Below are positions 39,601 to 45,600 of a stretch of 64,000 nucleotides of DNA, piece by piece. Origin of the DNA: Amaurobius ferox (taxonomy: Eukaryota > Arthropoda > Arachnida > Araneae > Amaurobiidae). The first letter of the stretch is position 1; every line of letters begins with the position of its first letter. The translations under genes and the position numbers were made by a program. The stretch covers positions 4,067,606 through 4,131,605 of the forward strand of contig OX578149.1 of the NCBI GenBank assembly GCA_951213105.1. The letters run 5' to 3'. The notes beneath the pieces are model-generated. The model was not told the DNA's origin, searched no databases, and saw only the letters and a list, made by a program, of their open reading frames with translations.

Positions 39601-42600
39601 GAATGATGAATCTCTTACTCTGATGGATGCTTGGAAGAAATTTACAATTTTAGATTGTGTTAAGCATGTTGGACTGTCATACACTCGGATCAAACAATCA
39701 GCGACTGCTAGAAAGCAATATGGCCGGATGTTGTTGAAAGTGGAAATGATAAATCACCAATAGCGCATTAATATTCTCAGATCACTGAGTTGGCCATACT
39801 ATAGGCCCATACTAAGATTTAGATCAGGCAGTTATTGAAGAAATAATGGCTGATGAAGAATTGAATGAAGATGATTTAATTAACATGATTCGTGAAACAA
39901 ATAAACATGATGAAGACAATGATTCTGATGAAGAGCAATCTGAACCAGTTGCGTTCACAGCAAGAATCATAAGCATAGGACTTGATTTGGGAAGAAAATT
40001 GGGCAACCATTTCTTACAATATGACACAAATGTTGATCGAGCTCTTCGATTCCAGCGAGACCTTCTTAAATGTTTAAATTAATATGAAGAGGTCTATAAA
40101 GATGTAGCAAAAAAACCTACGCAATTGTTAATTACCGATTTCATGACAAAGTCTTGTCAACCCGAGATCTTGCCTAATTCGTCAACCATTGAGCCAGAAT
40201 CGCATCAAGAAAGCTCTGATGAAAGTGACATCATACCTATCAGAAAGAAAAGACTAATAGTACATGAAAGTGATGACAGTGATTAAACTTATAATTAATT
40301 TTTAAGGGTCTTTTTGTTTTTTTGTTCTTTGTTCCTAATGTAAAATAAATTAAATATATTATATTACTACATTCATATGTTTGTTGTTTTATAAACTAAG
40401 TATAATTTTAAGTTTTCTAAGATGTCTTACTTTTGTTTTACTTAAATAAATGACTGAATCATGCACATTTTAGTGTTATTTTCGTTTCATACGATTTTAC
40501 TTAACAAAATCCAAGATTTCAATTTACAAGGTTTTGTGCAGAACCTATCTTCCGTGTAAATTGGGGGGGGGGGGGACAGGTGTATTATATGATACAACAA
40601 CATGTACAGAAGAAAGAAGTATGAGCATAGCAATAACCAATCTGAGTTGGCAGAAAAATAGGCTTCTTACAAGTTTTTTTTTAGTTTATTTTATTATTAT
40701 TGTAATTTTAAGCTTTTATAGAGACACATCTTATAAAAGTACACATATCCATATTATAAAATAATTTATGTTAAAAATTATTTCAAGGCTATACATTATT
40801 TACAAGGCCAGAAAATCCTCTTATATGGAAGAATGGCATGGCTGCACATGCTAAAGTTCTTAAAAAATATTTTAAAATGAATGAAATAGGTACCTGTGAA
40901 GTATAGTGTATCCATTATAGTGTATCCAAAAATTCTTAGTTACATCCATTTACAGAGCAGGAAATTATTATTTTCAGCTTAAAAATGTAAGCAATCGTAC
41001 GCTATGAATGTATTCCACAGTGCAATTACAATGAAAGTAGAGATGCGTAAGAACATATGTGCGTAGAGAACATATGAGCGTATATAATAGGGTTTGATCA
41101 ACTTTCCTTAACAAAGAAATATTGTGTTACATTGAAATTTGTTGTGGCCAAAATCGTGTTTAGCTTCATGGTCCCTATAACCGATAAGTACAAAAAAAAA
41201 TCTTTTTTAATTCCATAAGTAATTTTTCTTTTTTGTTAGTAATATTTTAAAAGAAAATATTTCAAATTAATGAAAACAAAATATTGATAAAATACTTTAA
41301 TATTTAAAAGAATACTTAATCACAGAATACATTAATATTTAAAAATTTTTTTAAACCAAAACCTTTTAAATTAATCTTAATTTTGCAACTTTCCTCTATG
41401 TCTCTAGAGGCGGTAAGCCAAAGAGTATCCTACGGCAGAATCCTTCTTTCACATCACACGCCAAGTGTCGTTTTATCGCCAGTTCTGGTACAAACCAGTT
41501 CTGGTTGAAATGTTTCAAACGAAAATTTTTATAATTATTACAATCAGTGAATACTGGAAGTCTATTGATTTTATAAGCAATCAAATATTTGGAAACCAAC
41601 TCCAAATTTTCGAATGAAATTTTGAAAAAAATCAGAACCTTTAATATTGTTAGATAAAATATCATTTTTTATTTAATTTTTCATTAGAAAATGAATAGCA
41701 TAAACTTTGGGATACTAGCATGAGCCATTCTTGATATATATATTGTAAGTTTTTCAAATAAATTTTAAAAAATACAAGAAACTAAAACTGTGCAAACTAC
41801 CATGAAATATGTTCCCATTCCATGTGTAATATTATGTGACAACTGTGTTAGCATCATTCTGGTAGGTTTCATTCACAAGAGAAGACACTGTTTTGCAATA
41901 GTTTTGTATTTTGACATCAAATAATTCGTCAAATATAATTTATTTGTTTGTCTGTCTGTCTGTAATGCTTGTCGATAAATTAACAAAATATCGTCAACTT
42001 GACATTTTATTTAAAATGTTGCAAAATTGGCAAAAATGACACTAAATTAAATGACATTAATAAAAATGATGCCAAATTGATGAATATTCAATATCTTGGA
42101 AAATGAAGTTTAATTTATTTGATAATTAAACTTCACTTTGGGGAAATTAATATTCTTGATTTAAGATATATTGAGTTTCACTGTTATAATCGTTTCAAAT
42201 ACAATATATGCGTAAAATAAAAGTTAATTCAGCTAAGCTGTGAAGGAAGCAAAGGCATTGGCAAAGTATTTTTGACACTCCCACCCATTTTATTTGCCCT
42301 CGAAAGAGAAACAAAAAGATTCAGCTCCGTTAGGTTCTGTCCCGTTGTCGATACTATAAGCATGGGCAGGGTTGTGTTTTTGACGTCAAAAACTGTTTTT
42401 TGACATGACGTTGGTTTAATCCCTGTTTTAACCGGATAAAATCGTCAAAAACCCAAAAGCTGTGAACAAAAGTGGAATTTAATTTAAAAACAATAAAACC
42501 ACCATGTCAATTATAAGATTGATCACCCATATAAATTTGAACAATATTATAAAAAAAAAAATGCAAGTAATTCTAAAACACTATCCTTACAATACAAGTA

Positions 42601-45600
42601 CATAAATACCTCTAAATATTGAAATACTAGCAACAATTAAAAATAATTTTTCATTTATTTGAATTTAAATATCAAGGTATTCTGATTTTGTTTTAAATTA
42701 AAAACAATATTTATAACTTTTCTGAAGTTTTAATATTTTAACATTTTAGAGACAGCACAATTTGTTTTTAATATTCGGGTTCATTACACCCACGTAGCAT
42801 TCAATAACACAACAAGTTTAGAACATTTCTCTAGTCCTAAACGATTTCACAGTTTAGAATAGATGATTCCAAAATTTGAAAAAATTATTTTTGTAGAAGC
42901 CGAACTAGCAGGTTGGGATATCAGCATTATTGCTAGTTCAGCTAATTTAAAAGCTGCACTGTTTGCATCCTGAAAACTTTCACACTTTGAAATATCTTTC
43001 CATCACATTATCGGATTGGTGAGTTTTGCACTTGTACTGAAGTAAGATGTTGGGAATGGGCTTTCTTGGGCTTCAAGTGCAATCAGAAGTGGTAAACAGC
43101 CTTCAATTTTTTCTGTAATATAAAAACGAGCAGTTTCCATTTGGCTATCTGTTAAGTCTTTACCCATATATTTTGAACGCATCATGTAAGCGAGGAAATG
43201 GATTGGCATTAATGCCTGTTCTAGTCTTTTCCGAACAATTTTAATGTGTGGTTGCAGGGAATCTTCTTTCATAAGACTTAGCCAAATGTGGCATGCATTG
43301 GTCAGCATTGGTCATGGATTGGTCATGCTGTATCTTTTTATAGTATATAGGCCTACATTTTAAGTGGCAAAAAGATTTTTTCTTCCAAAAATTTATTTCC
43401 AAGGGGCTATATTCATTTTTTTTTACCAATATAATAAAAATAACAATAAATTTATTCGTATCAATTAAATATACAATTTACAAATAGAGTTGCTCTCTTT
43501 CAATTATTATATATTGTTTTACTGTATTTGTTTTATTAACCCCCCCCCCCCCCCTCTTAAAAATGCAAAGGATCCGAAAGTAAAACCTTGCACAGGGTAC
43601 ATGAAAACTAGTTACTGTACTGATTGAGGGTGACTGGATTTTGATTGGCAATATTGTTTGTCTCTTTCTCACGTGACAGTTTTTGACATTCAGGTTTTTG
43701 ACGCGAAAGTTAAAACCATGGATTAAACCAAATAAATCCGTCATGCATCAAGAACCTGCCAACCCTGAGCATGGGTGCCCATAGCACTTTTTACAGGGGG
43801 CAAACTCAAGAATAATATCTACAATATTAACAACCTTGATCCCCACATTTGGGACCTTGAATGTCCAGGGGAGCGGAAGTGCACCCTTTCCCTTCCCTAT
43901 GGGCACCCATTGAAGACTCCCTGCTTATACTAGTAACCTCAGGACAAAACCTAACGGAGTCGAAATTTTAATTTCCCCAGGGGTGGAAAAATAGTCTTTC
44001 CAGACCCCACAAAAGGCTCCACGAAGTCTGAAGTTTTACACATTTATAGCCATTCGGCCACTCAAATGGTTGCTGTAAGCCCTCTGGCCAATCGAGTGGT
44101 CAGGGTTTTCAACACTCATAGACATCTCTCTCGGTCACTCAAACAGCTGCTGTAAGCCCTAGGGCCAGTCGAATGGTCTGGATCTTCAACACTTATAGCC
44201 ATGGGTGCCCATAGGGGCATTCAAAGTCACAAATGTAGGTATCAAGCTAGTCAATATTGTACGTCTCACCCATGAGTTTGCTCTCTGGAAAATGTTCTAT
44301 AGGTGCCCATAGGGGAGCGGGAGGGGGCACTTTCGCTCCCGTGAATGTTCAAGGTCAGAAATGTAGGTATCAAGTTAGTAGATTTTACCTCTCATCCTTG
44401 AGTTTGGCCATCCCAGGAATAAGTTTTATGGGTGCCCTTGAATCCTACTTGTTCAAAACAAGGTCGACCTTGCCTGCAGTTACCACACTATATTTTAATC
44501 GTATTATTTTGACACACACACACACTCTCTCTCACTTTCTGTGTCTCCTTCCCTCCCTTTCACTCATGTTCTAAACACATTAATTACATAATGATCTACC
44601 TAATTCTAATTTTTTCAGAATGCAGCTACATATAGAATTTCGTGGCTGTATGTACTCTATTTTAAAATTTCTAATTTCGAATGTTTTAATCCCATTTATT
44701 ACAAAATATTCTACCTGTTTCTAATTTTCTACAGAATGCATCTACATATAAATTGTCGTAGTGATATGTGCATTTGCACCTCACAGATACACACACACAC
44801 TGATGGAAATATTTTCCAAAATGTTCGAAATGTGCCCATGTCTTTAAGTGTATTTTTTAGTCTAAATGTCATGCTTATCCGTGAACTATCTCTATACAAT
44901 AGTATTACAAAATAATAAAATTATTCTTTAATTTAGTCAATACTGAATTAATTTAATTCTAATCTAAGAGATAATTCATTTAAAAAGTGTCTATATTGCT
45001 TAATTGTAAGTTATATATCCGCTTCTTTAATTTAGTCAATATTGAATTAATTTAATTCTAATCTAAGAGATAATACATTTAAATTGTGTCTATATTGCTA
45101 AATTATAAGTTATATATCCTATAAAAAGATAAGCAAAATTGCGGGAGTTCATTCTCTTGATGTAGAGAATACGTGGTTGCTATAGTAACCTTGAGAGAGA
45201 GAGCTTCTTCGCCCATACTGGCGATAAAACGATGTCTGGCATCTGATTTGAAAGAAGGATACTCTTTGGCTTACCGCTCCCTAGAGAGTAGCATATGTTG
45301 ATCAGGAAAATAAATAGTGTGACTTTTTATTGTTTGGACTATTTACATAAAATGGTGTCATCAGATAGGCTGAAGTCTATTTTTATTTCAGTAAATTTAA
45401 ACTTTTAAAAAATGTTGCAAAACGCAACACCAGCATAATGTGACATAAAAGCATTTCTACAAATTTTTTCTGCTCTATGAATTTTTCTTTCAGATAAAAG
45501 CTTTCATAAGAAAAAATGCTGCCTAACTCAACTGAAACATTGGAATAATTAGAAAATGAAGAATTATCAGATTTTCCTTCATATGATGAAGATAACAATG

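Larger units (their letters stand above)
31925..40582 (+). mobile_element. Tigger transposon split by an LTR element
   Basis: Ends match in inverted order: CACTTATCCCCCGATTTACA at 31925 and, inverted, CACCTGTCC plus C-run plus AATTTACACGG ending at 40582, with TA on both outer sides (31923-31924 and 40583-40584). Without the nested LTR element (32618-38784) and its duplicated 4 bp it would be about 2.5 kb, normal for Tigger. The transposase reads across the gap in one frame. Confidence 0.85.
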
